Positions 10,410 through 18,365 of a stretch of 64,000 nt of DNA are shown here, piece by piece. Below the pieces are notes generated by a model that was not told the origin of the DNA, did no database searches, and saw nothing but the letters and a program-made list of their open reading frames with translations. Within the stretch, counting starts at the first letter, position 1. Each line of letters opens with the position of its first letter. The position numbers and the translations under genes were made by a program. This stretch comes from Natronospirillum operosum (GTDB taxonomy: Bacteria > Pseudomonadota > Gammaproteobacteria > Pseudomonadales > Natronospirillaceae). The DNA lies in assembly GCF_004768465.1 (NCBI RefSeq), contig NZ_SRMF01000005.1:62001-126000 (forward strand), read 5' to 3'.

Positions 10410-11066
10410 ATGCGGGTGGTACGACACACAAGTCAACTCAGCCAGGTGCGCCGAGGGTTCTGCCTGGGCGGGGTAACTCTGTTGAGCACAAGCCTGATTC
10501 TGCTCGGTTCGGCAGCCCAGGCCAGCGACGGGAAAAGGGGTTACCAGGACAAGTCAGATCACTATTCCAGTGATCGTGAACGGCGCAAATTCTATCTTGC
10601 CGGCTCTGTAGGGCTGGGCCTGTCAGGTTACGACCGAGACGGCAATGCACTGGGTGATGCAGACAATGCAGCACCCTCCGTCGCGACCATCTTCAAGTTG
10701 GGTGGGCACCTGACCGATCAGGTAGCACTCTATTGGCACCGGGAAGCGCATTGGTGGGACGACAGCGAGACCGACGAGTATATGGCACATGGCCTTAACG
10801 GTGTGGGTCTGACCAGGTATGAGAACAACAGCGCGCCGGGTTGGTACGGGGCGCTGGCACTGGGTGTGGGCAGTGTCCGATATGTCTCGGGATCCGGACT
10901 GGACACGGCCTATGGCCCCGGGCTGTCACTGGGTGGCGGCTATGAATTCAATCGTCACCTGGCCGTTGGGCTGACAACGCTGTATTCCTCCACCAGGACA
11001 TCTGGCAGCGATCGTGTCGAATATGACACCGGGTCCGCAGCCCTGCAGTTGCAGTTTAGGCTCTGA
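10410..11066 (+). CDS. predicted outer-membrane beta-barrel protein, unknown function
   Basis: About 218 residues. An N-terminal signal peptide (basic residues, hydrophobic GGVTLLSTSLILLGSAAQA, cleavage near SAAQA-SDG) is followed by alternating hydrophobic strands rich in Gly, Tyr and Ser (FYLAGSVGLGLSGYDRDG, GWYGALALGVGSVRYVSGSG, AVGLTTLYSSTR). It ends AALQLQFRL, with a terminal aromatic-hydrophobic pattern as in small barrels. Start chosen at 10410 because AGGAG lies 8 bases upstream; the open frame continues to 10254 without a ribosome site. I do not recognise a named family. It could be an OmpW- or OmpA-barrel-like protein. Confidence 0.75.
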   Translation: MRVVRHTSQLSQVRRGFCLGGVTLLSTSLILLGSAAQASDGKRGYQDKSDHYSSDRERRKFYLAGSVGLGLSGYDRDGNALGDADNAAPSVATIFKLGGHLTDQVALYWHREAHWWDDSETDEYMAHGLNGVGLTRYENNSAPGWYGALALGVGSVRYVSGSGLDTAYGPGLSLGGGYEFNRHLAVGLTTLYSSTRTSGSDRVEYDTGSAALQLQFRL

Positions 11067-11106
11067 AGTTGCCAGATCAAACCCAACTGATCGAGTAGGT
11101 AGTTTT

Positions 11107-11514
11107 TCATGATGCACCTGCCTGGTTTTCTTCAGCGACTTCTCTGTAGTGTCTGAGTTCGATGATATGGCCGGAAGGATCATCCAGATACAACGCATCG
11201 GCATACCCTCTGGCACCTGGCCAACGCCCGGGCGTTCCGCCATTTCGATCATGCGGCGCATTGCCAAAGGCAATGTCATACAGGCGGAGCTGGTGCCAGA
11301 CCTTTGCAAAGTCAGGGCGCTCCAGTGCAAAGGCCAGATGAATGACATCAGAGGGTCTGTCTTCAATGAGGTCCAGTGTGAATTGATCATTGACTCTGAT
11401 GACTTCAAACGGCCCGGTCTGTCCTTCATGGGAGAAACCCAGGATGTCTCGGTAAAAGACCAGTGAAGCAGCGGTGTCGAAAACCCGCAGAACGGTGTGG
11501 TCAATCGTAATCAT
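11107..11514 (-). CDS. VOC (glyoxalase/bleomycin-resistance) family protein
   Basis: 135-residue single-domain vicinal-oxygen-chelate protein, begins MITIDHTVLRVFDTAASLVF. Two beta-alpha-beta modules are visible, with likely metal ligands His6, the His of IHLAFAL and the Glu of DPSGHIIELRHY. Substrate unknown; relatives include glyoxalases, dioxygenases and drug-binding proteins. It ends 40 bases from the barrel gene on the other strand and lies 29 bases downstream of azoR on the same strand, so the two may be co-transcribed. Base composition is lower in GC than most of the window. Confidence 0.88.
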   Translation of the reverse strand: MITIDHTVLRVFDTAASLVFYRDILGFSHEGQTGPFEVIRVNDQFTLDLIEDRPSDVIHLAFALERPDFAKVWHQLRLYDIAFGNAPHDRNGGTPGRWPGARGYADALYLDDPSGHIIELRHYREVAEENQAGAS

Positions 11515-11543
11515 GGCTGGCTCCTTTGGGTTCTTGCTGTAAC

Positions 11544-12176
11544 TCAGGCCTCTGCGGCAATCAGTTCAGTGACAACGCTGTCGAGACTTTGACCACCCAG
11601 CTGCCTGGCTCGTGACTTGCCTTCGGGACCCATGGAGGTACCCTCTGCCAATACGATGTTCACCTGGTCGACCCCCATGAATTGGAAAGCCGCTTTGAGA
11701 TAGGACTCCTGAAACTCCAGGTCGCTCGCCGGCCCCGTGCTGTAGACACCTCCGCGGCTGGCTACCACGACAACCAGTTTGTCTCCCGCCAAACCTTGTG
11801 GGCCAGTTTCGGTGTAACGAAACGTAATCCCGGCTCGCATGATTCTGTCGAGCCATGCTTTCAGTGTGCTGGGAACAGTGAGGTTGTACATGGGAACACC
11901 GACCAGAACGATTTCAGCAGCAAGGAATTCCTGCAACATGGACTCGGTTTCCGTTATCAGATGTTGCTGGCGTTTATCTGTCGGCTTTTGAAAACCGTTG
12001 ATCAGCGCAAAAACCTCTGCTGTCAGGTGGTCCGGTGGTTGGTTAGCCAAGTCTCGGAAAGTCACCTCAATATCCTTGTTGTTGCTCGTCAGCCTCTCAA
12101 CTGACTCGTTAATCAGGCTTCGCGAAATTGAATCTGAGCCGAAACTGGAATTAATACAAAGTACCTTGGTAGTCAT
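11544..12176 (-). CDS. azoR: FMN-dependent NADH:azoreductase/quinone reductase
   Basis: Flavodoxin-fold two-electron reductase of azo compounds and quinones, cytoplasmic. 210 residues, near the 201 of E. coli AzoR. Motifs: N-terminal phosphate loop LCINSSFGSDSISRSL, PMYNLTVPSTLKAWLDRIMRAGITFRY and a later VVVVASRGGVYS FMN loop. Start at 12176 (MTTKVLC), with GAGGAG upstream; the open frame extends 17 codons further without support. Divergent from a LysR gene, a common arrangement for regulated quinone reductases. Confidence 0.93.
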   Translation of the reverse strand: MTTKVLCINSSFGSDSISRSLINESVERLTSNNKDIEVTFRDLANQPPDHLTAEVFALINGFQKPTDKRQQHLITETESMLQEFLAAEIVLVGVPMYNLTVPSTLKAWLDRIMRAGITFRYTETGPQGLAGDKLVVVVASRGGVYSTGPASDLEFQESYLKAAFQFMGVDQVNIVLAEGTSMGPEGKSRARQLGGQSLDSVVTELIAAEA

Positions 12177-12212
12177 GGACGCGCTCCTCGGGTTGGCGTT
12201 GTTGTGAAAGCC

Positions 12213-12225
12213 GGACAATTTGTCC
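12213..12225. promoter_or_regulatory. palindrome between azoR and LysR gene
   Basis: GGACAATTTGTCC is a perfect 13-base palindrome with a central T in the 145-base divergent gap. It is 37 bases upstream of azoR and a plausible binding site for the adjacent LysR protein. No experimental support. Confidence 0.4.
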
Positions 12226-12321
12226 AACGAGTGACTTTCAGTATATTTGCATCAATAATGATCAGTAGTGGGTAAAAATGAGCATTACTGTTCCATAAAT
12301 GAAACAATTGAGGTCTGGCTG

Positions 12322-13245
12322 GTGACTGATCTGAATGACATGGCACTCTTCGCCCGCGTGGTTGAGCACGGAAGTTTTTCAGCAACGGCTCGCGCTCTGG
12401 GCATGCCAAAGGCCACATTGAGCCGGAGAATTGCCCGATTGGAGGATGAGCTGGAGGTTCGTTTATTGAACCGGACGACTCGTAGTCTGCATGTTACGGA
12501 GCTGGGATCGGAGTTTCTTCGTCATTGCCAGGCCGTCATATTGGCGGGAGAAGCTGGGAAGGAGATTATCCAAAGGGCAGGAGCGCAGCCAAAAGGTCGA
12601 GTGTACCTGACGGCGCCTATTGCCATTGCACAGACGATGCTGGCTCGGCTGTTGCCTGAATTCATGCTGCAGTATCCCGAGATTGACGTACATCTGGAGT
12701 CCACGAATCGCGCCATTGATATCATAGCTGAAGGCATAGATGTCGCAGTTCGTGTCAGACATGGCATTGACGACTCCTCACTGATTCTTCGGAATCTGGC
12801 CGAGAGCTCCCTGCTCACAGTTGCCAGCCCAGGCTTGTTCACGGCAAACTCGTCCGTGCTGCATCCTCAAGACCTGGTGCGTTTTCCGTCTTTGTCCATG
12901 CGGTTTGCTGATGGCAGGCCCCGATGGGAGTTCAGCAGAGCTGGTGAAGATCCAATCAATGTAAGTCACAGGCCCAGACTCGTAACGGACGACATGACAG
13001 TATTGCGAGAAGCTGCCGTGCAGGGAGTTGGTGTCGTTGCTCTTCCCGGATTTGTCTGTCGACCCTGGATTGAAAGTGGAGACTTGATCAGGGTATGCCC
13101 GGACTGGCAACACCGAGCTGGCCAGATTCATGCCGTTTACCCACACAGGAAAGGATTGTTGCCGGTGGTGCGCTGTCTGGTGGATTTTCTGGCAGAGCGC
13201 TTCCCTGTCGTGGCCAAGCAAGAGGGTGTGCGGCCGGACGGTTGA
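12322..13245 (+). CDS. LysR family regulator, probable azoR regulator
   Basis: About 307 residues with an N-terminal helix-turn-helix (FSATARALGMPKATLSRRIA) followed by the KGRVYLTAPIAIAQTMLARL-type effector domain of the CrgA/AaeR subgroup. Start taken as GTG at 12322 (VTDLNDMALFARVVEHGSF), with GAGG 8 bases upstream; an upstream in-frame extension to 12268 lacks a ribosome site. Divergence from azoR suggests control of azoR and the glyoxalase gene. The group has clearly lower GC than the flanking genes, a hint of later acquisition. Confidence 0.9.
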   Translation: MTDLNDMALFARVVEHGSFSATARALGMPKATLSRRIARLEDELEVRLLNRTTRSLHVTELGSEFLRHCQAVILAGEAGKEIIQRAGAQPKGRVYLTAPIAIAQTMLARLLPEFMLQYPEIDVHLESTNRAIDIIAEGIDVAVRVRHGIDDSSLILRNLAESSLLTVASPGLFTANSSVLHPQDLVRFPSLSMRFADGRPRWEFSRAGEDPINVSHRPRLVTDDMTVLREAAVQGVGVVALPGFVCRPWIESGDLIRVCPDWQHRAGQIHAVYPHRKGLLPVVRCLVDFLAERFPVVAKQEGVRPDG

Positions 13246-13300
13246 TTCATCCGCTGATACTGCTGGAAGATCTGAAGCACCGTTTCCCTGTCATCAGGAA

Positions 13301-13328
13301 CTGACGCATCGGAGGGGTTGCATATAAT
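13301..13328 (+). promoter_or_regulatory. promoter of the leuA leader
   Basis: CTGACG (13301-13306) and a perfect TATAAT (13323-13328) are 16 bases apart. Transcription would start near 13335, giving a leader of about 365 bases before leuA that contains the leader peptide and hairpins. Confidence 0.65.
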
Positions 13329-13483
13329 GCGCCAGGCCGTTAACTTAATAGTCATGACACATTGGCATACCAGACATTACGACGCTCTACGACTGCGACT
13401 ATCCTGATCGCCCGCCCGGGCCTGTGCCTTTGTTCCGGCGCTCAAGAGAGCGTTTATTGTCAGCCAGGATAGTGAAACATTTC

Positions 13484-13588
13484 ATGAAACAGTTCAGCTC
13501 TTCAGCCTTCTCAACTACGGTGCCAGCCGTGGGTGGTTTTGCGTGCCTGCTGTCCTCACTGCTACTACGACTGCGCCGCGGGTACTGA
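13484..13588 (+). CDS. leuL: leu operon leader peptide
   Basis: 34-codon open frame MKQFSSSAFSTTVPAVGGF then ACLLSSLLLRLRRGY, stop at 13586-13588. Six leucine codons fall within nine codons (22-30), two of them CTA, which is rare in GC-rich genomes. That is the hallmark of a transcription-attenuation leader that senses charged tRNA-Leu. It lies 110 bases upstream of leuA and overlaps the hairpins at 13580-13637. The ribosome site is weak (AGGAT about 14 bases upstream). The gene name is by analogy with enteric leuL. Confidence 0.7.
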   Translation: MKQFSSSAFSTTVPAVGGFACLLSSLLLRLRRGY

Positions 13589-13637
13589 GCCGAGTGTTGG
13601 CGGTGCTCAGTAGCCCAAGGTGATTCTGGCCGCCTTG
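13580..13637 (+). promoter_or_regulatory. attenuator-like hairpins upstream of leuA
   Basis: First hairpin: GGGTACTGAGC (13580-13590) with GCTCAGTAGCCC (13605-13616), one bulge, overlapping the leader stop codon. Second: CAAGGTG (13616-13622) with CGCCTTG (13631-13637, one G-T pair), then TTCCATTTGTT, a modest terminator. The layout fits leucine attenuation. Which pairings form the antiterminator needs a folding calculation. Confidence 0.55.
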
Positions 13638-13698
13638 TTCCATTTGTTGACGCAGCATTGGCTGCACTGAAAGACGCAGAGAATTCGAGGAAAACAGC

Positions 13699-15435
13699 AT
13701 GTCCGGCATTGAACAGAACGACGGTATCCGAACGGAGATCATTGGCGATGGCTCGGCGGGTACCTTTGACTACCGCAAATATCCCGCCTATCCGAAACCC
13801 AAACTGAGTGACCGCACCTGGCCTGATCAGGAAATCACCCGCGCCCCGGTATGGGCCAGTGTGGACCTGCGCGACGGCAATCAGGCACTGATCGAACCCA
13901 TGACCGTGCAGCAGAAGATGGTGTTCTTCGAACTGCTGGTCGATATCGGCTTCAAGGAAATCGAGATCGGCTTTCCGGCGGCCTCGCAGATTGATTATGA
14001 CTTCACCCGCCGCCTGATCGAGGAAGACCTGATTCCGCAAGATGTCACCGTGCAGGTGCTGGTGCAGGCGCGGGAAGAACTGATCGAGCGTACCTACGAG
14101 TCCCTGCAAGGTGTGCACAGGGCCATCGTGCATGTGTACAACTCGACTTCAACCGTGCAGCGGCGCGATGTGTTCCGCATGGATCAGGCCGGCATCAGGG
14201 ATCTGGCCGTGCAGGGGGCCACCTGGGTGCAGGAATATGCCAAACGCTACCCGGATACCGACTGGCGCTTTCAGTACTCGCCCGAGAGCTTTACCGGCAC
14301 CGAGCTGGACTATGCCATCGACGTCTGCAACGCCGTACTGGAAGTCTGGCAACCCAGACCGGAGAACCCCGTCATCATCAACCTGCCGGCCACGGTGGAG
14401 ATGACCACGCCCAATGTGTTTGCCGACCAGATAGAGATTGTGCACCGCCAGTTGCATCACCGGGACGCGGTGGTGCTGAGCGTGCACACGCACAATGACC
14501 GGGGTACCGGCATTGCCGCTTCCGAGCTGGCCGTCATGGCCGGGGCGGACCGGGTCGAAGGCACCCTGCTGGGCAACGGCGAGCGTACCGGCAACATGGA
14601 TATTCTCACCATGGCGATGAACCTCTATTCGCGTGGTGTGGACCCCGAGCTGGATCTGGCCGACATGGCGCGCATCCAGAAGGTCTATGAATACTGCAAT
14701 CAGTTGCCGGTACACCCGCGCCACCCCTATATCGGGGAACTGGTCTACACCTCTTTCTCCGGCAGCCATCAGGACGCCATTCGCAAGTGCATGAGCGCGC
14801 GCAAACCCGGAGATCTCTGGGATGTGGCCTATATCCCGATCGATCCTACGGATCTTGGCCGCAACTATGAGGCCGTGATCCGGGTCAATTCCCAGTCCGG
14901 CAAGGGCGGCGTGGCCTGGTTGCTGGAACGGGAAACCGGCTACAACCTGCCGCGCGAACTGCAGCCGCTGTTCAGTCAGCATGTGCAGAAAGAAGCAGAA
15001 CGCACCGCCAAGGAAGTTAGGGCGGACTGGATTGTGACCGCCTTCGAGCAGGAATACATGGCGCGCACACCGCTGCGGCTGGGCGACTATCGGCTGTCTT
15101 CCACCGAGGCAGGTGATGACCAGTTGTCGGCCGATGTGCATATGGACGGCCAGCAGCAGCGCTGGGTGGGCAAGGGCGACGGACCCGTGGATGCCTGGAC
15201 CAGTGCGCTGGCCCAGCATGTCGGCTTTGTGGTGGAAGTGGATGATTATGCCGAGCACACCCTGGGTACGGGTTCCGATGCCAGAGCCGTGGCCTACGTC
15301 AAGCTGAAAACCGGTGAACGTACCTGGTGGGGCGTGGGTACCGGTGGCGACATTGCCCGGGCGGCCCTGGATGCGGTCAGTGCGGCGGTCAATCGGGAAC
15401 TGGCCGCACGGGCGGCAGAAGCACAGGTCGCCTAG
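13699..15435 (+). CDS. leuA: 2-isopropylmalate synthase
   Basis: Condenses acetyl-CoA with 2-oxoisovalerate, the committed step of leucine biosynthesis. 578 residues, the longer form with an N-terminal extension (FDYRKYPAYPKPKLSDRTWP) seen in Pseudomonas and actinobacteria. The TIM barrel has VDLRDGNQALIEPM (metal Asp and Arg), VHTHNDRGTG (metal His pair) and LLGNGERTGN. The C-terminal regulatory domain (about residues 430-570) is present, so leucine feedback is expected. GAGG ribosome site before the ATG at 13699. Preceded by a leader peptide and attenuator-like structure, so synthesis is probably also controlled by leucyl-tRNA. Confidence 0.97.
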   Translation: MSGIEQNDGIRTEIIGDGSAGTFDYRKYPAYPKPKLSDRTWPDQEITRAPVWASVDLRDGNQALIEPMTVQQKMVFFELLVDIGFKEIEIGFPAASQIDYDFTRRLIEEDLIPQDVTVQVLVQAREELIERTYESLQGVHRAIVHVYNSTSTVQRRDVFRMDQAGIRDLAVQGATWVQEYAKRYPDTDWRFQYSPESFTGTELDYAIDVCNAVLEVWQPRPENPVIINLPATVEMTTPNVFADQIEIVHRQLHHRDAVVLSVHTHNDRGTGIAASELAVMAGADRVEGTLLGNGERTGNMDILTMAMNLYSRGVDPELDLADMARIQKVYEYCNQLPVHPRHPYIGELVYTSFSGSHQDAIRKCMSARKPGDLWDVAYIPIDPTDLGRNYEAVIRVNSQSGKGGVAWLLERETGYNLPRELQPLFSQHVQKEAERTAKEVRADWIVTAFEQEYMARTPLRLGDYRLSSTEAGDDQLSADVHMDGQQQRWVGKGDGPVDAWTSALAQHVGFVVEVDDYAEHTLGTGSDARAVAYVKLKTGERTWWGVGTGGDIARAALDAVSAAVNRELAARAAEAQVA

Positions 15436-15539
15436 GCAGCTGGCACAAAAATGCACTAAGCTATAGGGCTTGCACGGACCGTCTGGCGGGCCGCGCAGCC
15501 CGGATACGGAACATGATGCCCAGTGGGTAAGGAGTCGCT

Positions 15540-15854
15540 ATGAAAGTCATAACCCCGATACTGTCCTGTGGCCTGCTGACCCTGGGGCTGGCTGGCACCG
15601 CAAGCGCTGACAATGTCAGCCTGGATCCGCTGGCCGACTCGGTACTGGCCGGAGGCTGCGCTGGCTGTCACGGCACAGCGGGCGCCCTTGAAGGCCTGGT
15701 GCCTGCAATTGCCGGCCGCCCGGCCGATGAACTGGAAACCCTGTTGCTCCAGTTCAAGAACGAGGACGCACAGGCCACTGTGATGAACCGAATTGCCGCC
15801 GGCTATACGGACGACGAACTGGCTCGTCTGGCTGTCTATTTTTCGGCCCAGTAA
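15540..15854 (+). CDS. fccA: cytochrome subunit of sulfide dehydrogenase (small c-type cytochrome)
   Basis: 104 residues: signal peptide (MKVITPILSCGLLTLGLAGTASA), then a single c-type haem site CAGCH near residue 38 and a distal Met in the VMNRIAAGYTDDELARLA segment, typical of class I cytochromes. It lies 21 bases before the flavoprotein gene and would accept electrons from it in the periplasm. AAGGAG precedes the ATG at 15540. The single haem makes it a small SoxE/FccA-like or monohaem cytochrome, not the dihaem subunit of Allochromatium. Confidence 0.88.
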   Translation: MKVITPILSCGLLTLGLAGTASADNVSLDPLADSVLAGGCAGCHGTAGALEGLVPAIAGRPADELETLLLQFKNEDAQATVMNRIAAGYTDDELARLAVYFSAQ

Positions 15855-15875
15855 GCGGGACCAAGGAGAACATCG

Positions 15876-17192
15876 ATGTCTGACAAGAAGAATCCACTGG
15901 CCACCCTGTCCCGGCGCGGACTGCTGAAAGGCGTGGGCGCCGTGGGCGCACTGCCGCTGTTGAATGCCTGCGGTGCCATGGGCCAGCAGGGTGGTGGTGA
16001 CGCGCGCGTGGTCGTGATTGGCGGCGGTTTTGGCGGTGCCACAGCGGCCAAGTATCTGAAGCGTGGCAACCCGAACCTGGAAGTCACTCTGGTAGAGCCC
16101 AATGAGGTGTTCTACACCTGCCCGTTCAGCAATCTGTACCTGGGCGGTCTGCGCGAGATGAATGAGATCGCGCACAACTACAACGAACTGCGTGAAGTCT
16201 ACGGGGTGCAGGTCATTCACCAGACGGCGCAGGATGTTGATCCGGTGAATCACACCGTGGTGCTGGGTGACGGCACTACCCTGATCTATGACAAGCTCAT
16301 CATGTCGCCCGGTATCGATTTCCGCTGGAACGAGCTGGAAGGCTACGATGAAGCTGCGCCCCAGTATGCACCGCATGCCTGGCAGGCTGGTGAGCAGACC
16401 CGGCTGCTGCGTCGTCAGCTCGAGGACATGGACGACGGCGGTGTCTTCGTTCTGGTGGCGCCTGCCAATCCTTTCCGTTGTCCGCCCGGGCCCTATGAGC
16501 GGGCCAGCATGGTCGCGCACTATTTCAGCCAGCATAAGCCCAACTCCAAGGTGCTGATTCTGGATGCCAAGGACAACTTCTCCAAGCAGGGGCTGTTCAC
16601 TGCCGGCTGGAACGAATTCTACGGTGATCGCATCGAATGGGTCGGGCTGTCCAATGACGGTCGGGTGACCCGGGTTGATGCCATTCGCCGCGAGGTGGAA
16701 ACCGAATTCGGTACCCTGCATCAGGCGGATGTACTGAATGTGGTGCCGCCGCAGAAGGCCGGCTTTATTGCCGAGCGTGCCGGTCTGACCGATGACAGTG
16801 GCTGGGTACCGGTGAACCCCGCGACCTTCGAGTCCACGCAGGCCGAGGATATCTTCGTGGTGGGTGATGCGACCATTGCCGCGCCGATGCCGAAATCCGG
16901 CTTCTCGGCCAGTTCGCAGGGCAAGGTGGCCGCTGCGGCCATTGTGGCTCAGGTGGCCGGTGAAACACCGCCGCCGGCGTACTTCACCAACACCTGCTAC
17001 AGCCTGATCGCACCGGACTACGGCATCTCGGTGGCCGGCATCTACCGCACCACCAGTGACGGTGAGGTGGAAACCACCAGCAGTGGCCTGAGCCCGTCGG
17101 AAGCCGATGCCTCGACCCGGGCGCTGGAAGCCCAGTATGCGCGCGGCTGGTATGAAGCCATGGCCCAGGATGCCTGGGGCACCCGCTATTGA
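15876..17192 (+). CDS. fccB: sulfide dehydrogenase flavoprotein subunit
   Basis: FAD-containing oxidoreductase of the flavocytochrome c family that oxidises sulfide in the periplasm and passes electrons to the cytochrome c subunit. 438 residues. A twin-arginine signal (SRRGLLKG, residues 12-19) implies folded export. FAD Rossmann motif VVVIGGGFGGATAAKYLKRG at 46-65. Cys82 in YTCPFSN is the covalent-FAD cysteine position of the family; Cys202 and Cys374 (TNTCYSLI) fit the redox disulfide pair. Its stop overlaps the next start. SoxF is the alternative family name. The substrate is inferred from family and neighbours. Confidence 0.93.
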   Translation: MSDKKNPLATLSRRGLLKGVGAVGALPLLNACGAMGQQGGGDARVVVIGGGFGGATAAKYLKRGNPNLEVTLVEPNEVFYTCPFSNLYLGGLREMNEIAHNYNELREVYGVQVIHQTAQDVDPVNHTVVLGDGTTLIYDKLIMSPGIDFRWNELEGYDEAAPQYAPHAWQAGEQTRLLRRQLEDMDDGGVFVLVAPANPFRCPPGPYERASMVAHYFSQHKPNSKVLILDAKDNFSKQGLFTAGWNEFYGDRIEWVGLSNDGRVTRVDAIRREVETEFGTLHQADVLNVVPPQKAGFIAERAGLTDDSGWVPVNPATFESTQAEDIFVVGDATIAAPMPKSGFSASSQGKVAAAAIVAQVAGETPPPAYFTNTCYSLIAPDYGISVAGIYRTTSDGEVETTSSGLSPSEADASTRALEAQYARGWYEAMAQDAWGTRY

Positions 17193-18235
17193 TGAGCCAT
17201 GTCGAAGGGGTGCTGCTGGGTGGTCTGATACTGGGGCTGCTGTTCGGTGCCATCGGGCAGCAGACCGGTTTCTGCCTGCTGCGCGGGTTGAAGAACCAGT
17301 GGGTGGCCGGTGACGGCCGCAAGCTGCGTGCCTTTGCCCTGGCCATGGCGGTGGCGCTGCTGGGCACTCAGGTGCTGGCCGTGCTGGCGCCGGTGGATCT
17401 GAGCGCCTCGGTTTATCCGCAGCGCAGCCTGTCCCTGCTGCTGCCGCTCGGTGGTGTCCTGTTCGGGTTGGGCATGGTCATGGCCAATGGCTGTGGCGCC
17501 CGTTCGCTGGTGCTGCTGGGTACCGGCAATCTGCGTTCGCTGGTGGTGCTGCTCTGTCTGGGCGTGGCCGCCTACATGACGATGTCGGGTGTGCTGGCGA
17601 ATCCGCGGCTGGCTTTGGAGGGGTCGGTGCAGTTCCGGCTGCCGGCCGGGACCTGGTGGCAGTGGCTGGCCGGTCTGGGCATGAGCCCGACGCTGGCACG
17701 GTGGCTGTTTACTGTGGCGCTGGTCACGCTGTTGGCGGGCTTTGCCCTGACTCATGCCGGTTTCCGGCGTTCGGGTCGGGACCTGGCTGGCGGGCTGCTG
17801 ATCGGCCTGCTCATTCCGGCCGGTTGGTGGGTCACCGGGGTACTGGGAGACGACATCTTTGATCCGGTCCGGCTGGCGTCACTGACCTTTGTGGCACCAG
17901 TGGGCGATACCCTGCAGTACCTGATGATTGCCACCGGCATCAGCCTGACCTTTCCGGTTACCGTGGTCGCCGGCATCGTGCTGGGCAGCCTGGCCATGGC
18001 CCTGCTCACCGGCGGGTTGCAGTGGCAGGGCTTCGAGTCTCCGCGCCATATTCGTCGGTCGGCTCTGGGTGGCCTGCTGATGGGAATCGGTGGTGTCATG
18101 GCGCTGGGCTGTTCCATCGGTCAGGGGCTGACCGGGTTCTCTACCCTGGCCATCAGCGCCTGGTTGGCTCTGGGCGGTATCCTGCTGGGCGCCTGGCTGG
18201 GGTTGAAGCCCTTGAAAAACTGGGCGTCGCCCTGA
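17192..18235 (+). CDS. YeeE/YedE family sulfur-compound transporter
   Basis: Inner-membrane protein of about 347 residues with some nine to ten hydrophobic segments and the duplicated YeeE/YedE pattern: GAIGQQTGFCLLRG near the N-terminus, GLGMVMANGCGARSLVLLGTGN in the middle and MGIGGVMALGCSIGQGLTG near the C-terminus. The Cys of each pattern is a conserved family feature; the homologue TsuA imports thiosulfate. The ATG at 17192 overlaps the fccB stop by one base, so it is translationally coupled and probably moves sulfide-oxidation products or thiosulfate. Confidence 0.9.
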   Translation: MSHVEGVLLGGLILGLLFGAIGQQTGFCLLRGLKNQWVAGDGRKLRAFALAMAVALLGTQVLAVLAPVDLSASVYPQRSLSLLLPLGGVLFGLGMVMANGCGARSLVLLGTGNLRSLVVLLCLGVAAYMTMSGVLANPRLALEGSVQFRLPAGTWWQWLAGLGMSPTLARWLFTVALVTLLAGFALTHAGFRRSGRDLAGGLLIGLLIPAGWWVTGVLGDDIFDPVRLASLTFVAPVGDTLQYLMIATGISLTFPVTVVAGIVLGSLAMALLTGGLQWQGFESPRHIRRSALGGLLMGIGGVMALGCSIGQGLTGFSTLAISAWLALGGILLGAWLGLKPLKNWASP

Positions 18236-18297
18236 TCTTTCCGTCAGGTGAAAGCAATCGATTTCGCCTTTGGTTCCGTATAATGGAGTCTGGTAAC

Positions 18298-18340
18298 GAT
18301 CCTCGCCGGGCCGAACTCTGATGTCGACCCGGCGAGGATC
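18298..18340. repeat. 13-bp inverted repeat upstream of soxYZ
   Basis: GATCCTCGCCGGG (18298-18310) and CCCGGCGAGGATC (18328-18340) are exact inverted complements with a 17-base loop and no T tract. A TATAAT sits at 18279-18284, 14 bases upstream, so the element would be in the early leader of the soxYZ transcript or act as an operator. Terminator function is unlikely without a T run. Confidence 0.6.
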
Positions 18341-18365
18341 AGGCAGGCTCTGGAGAACAGTATCT

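Noticed and set aside
18298-18340. Terminator between the YeeE-type gene and soxYZ
   Set aside because: The hairpin is strong but has no T tract and lies downstream of a TATAAT, so it is more likely a leader or operator element.
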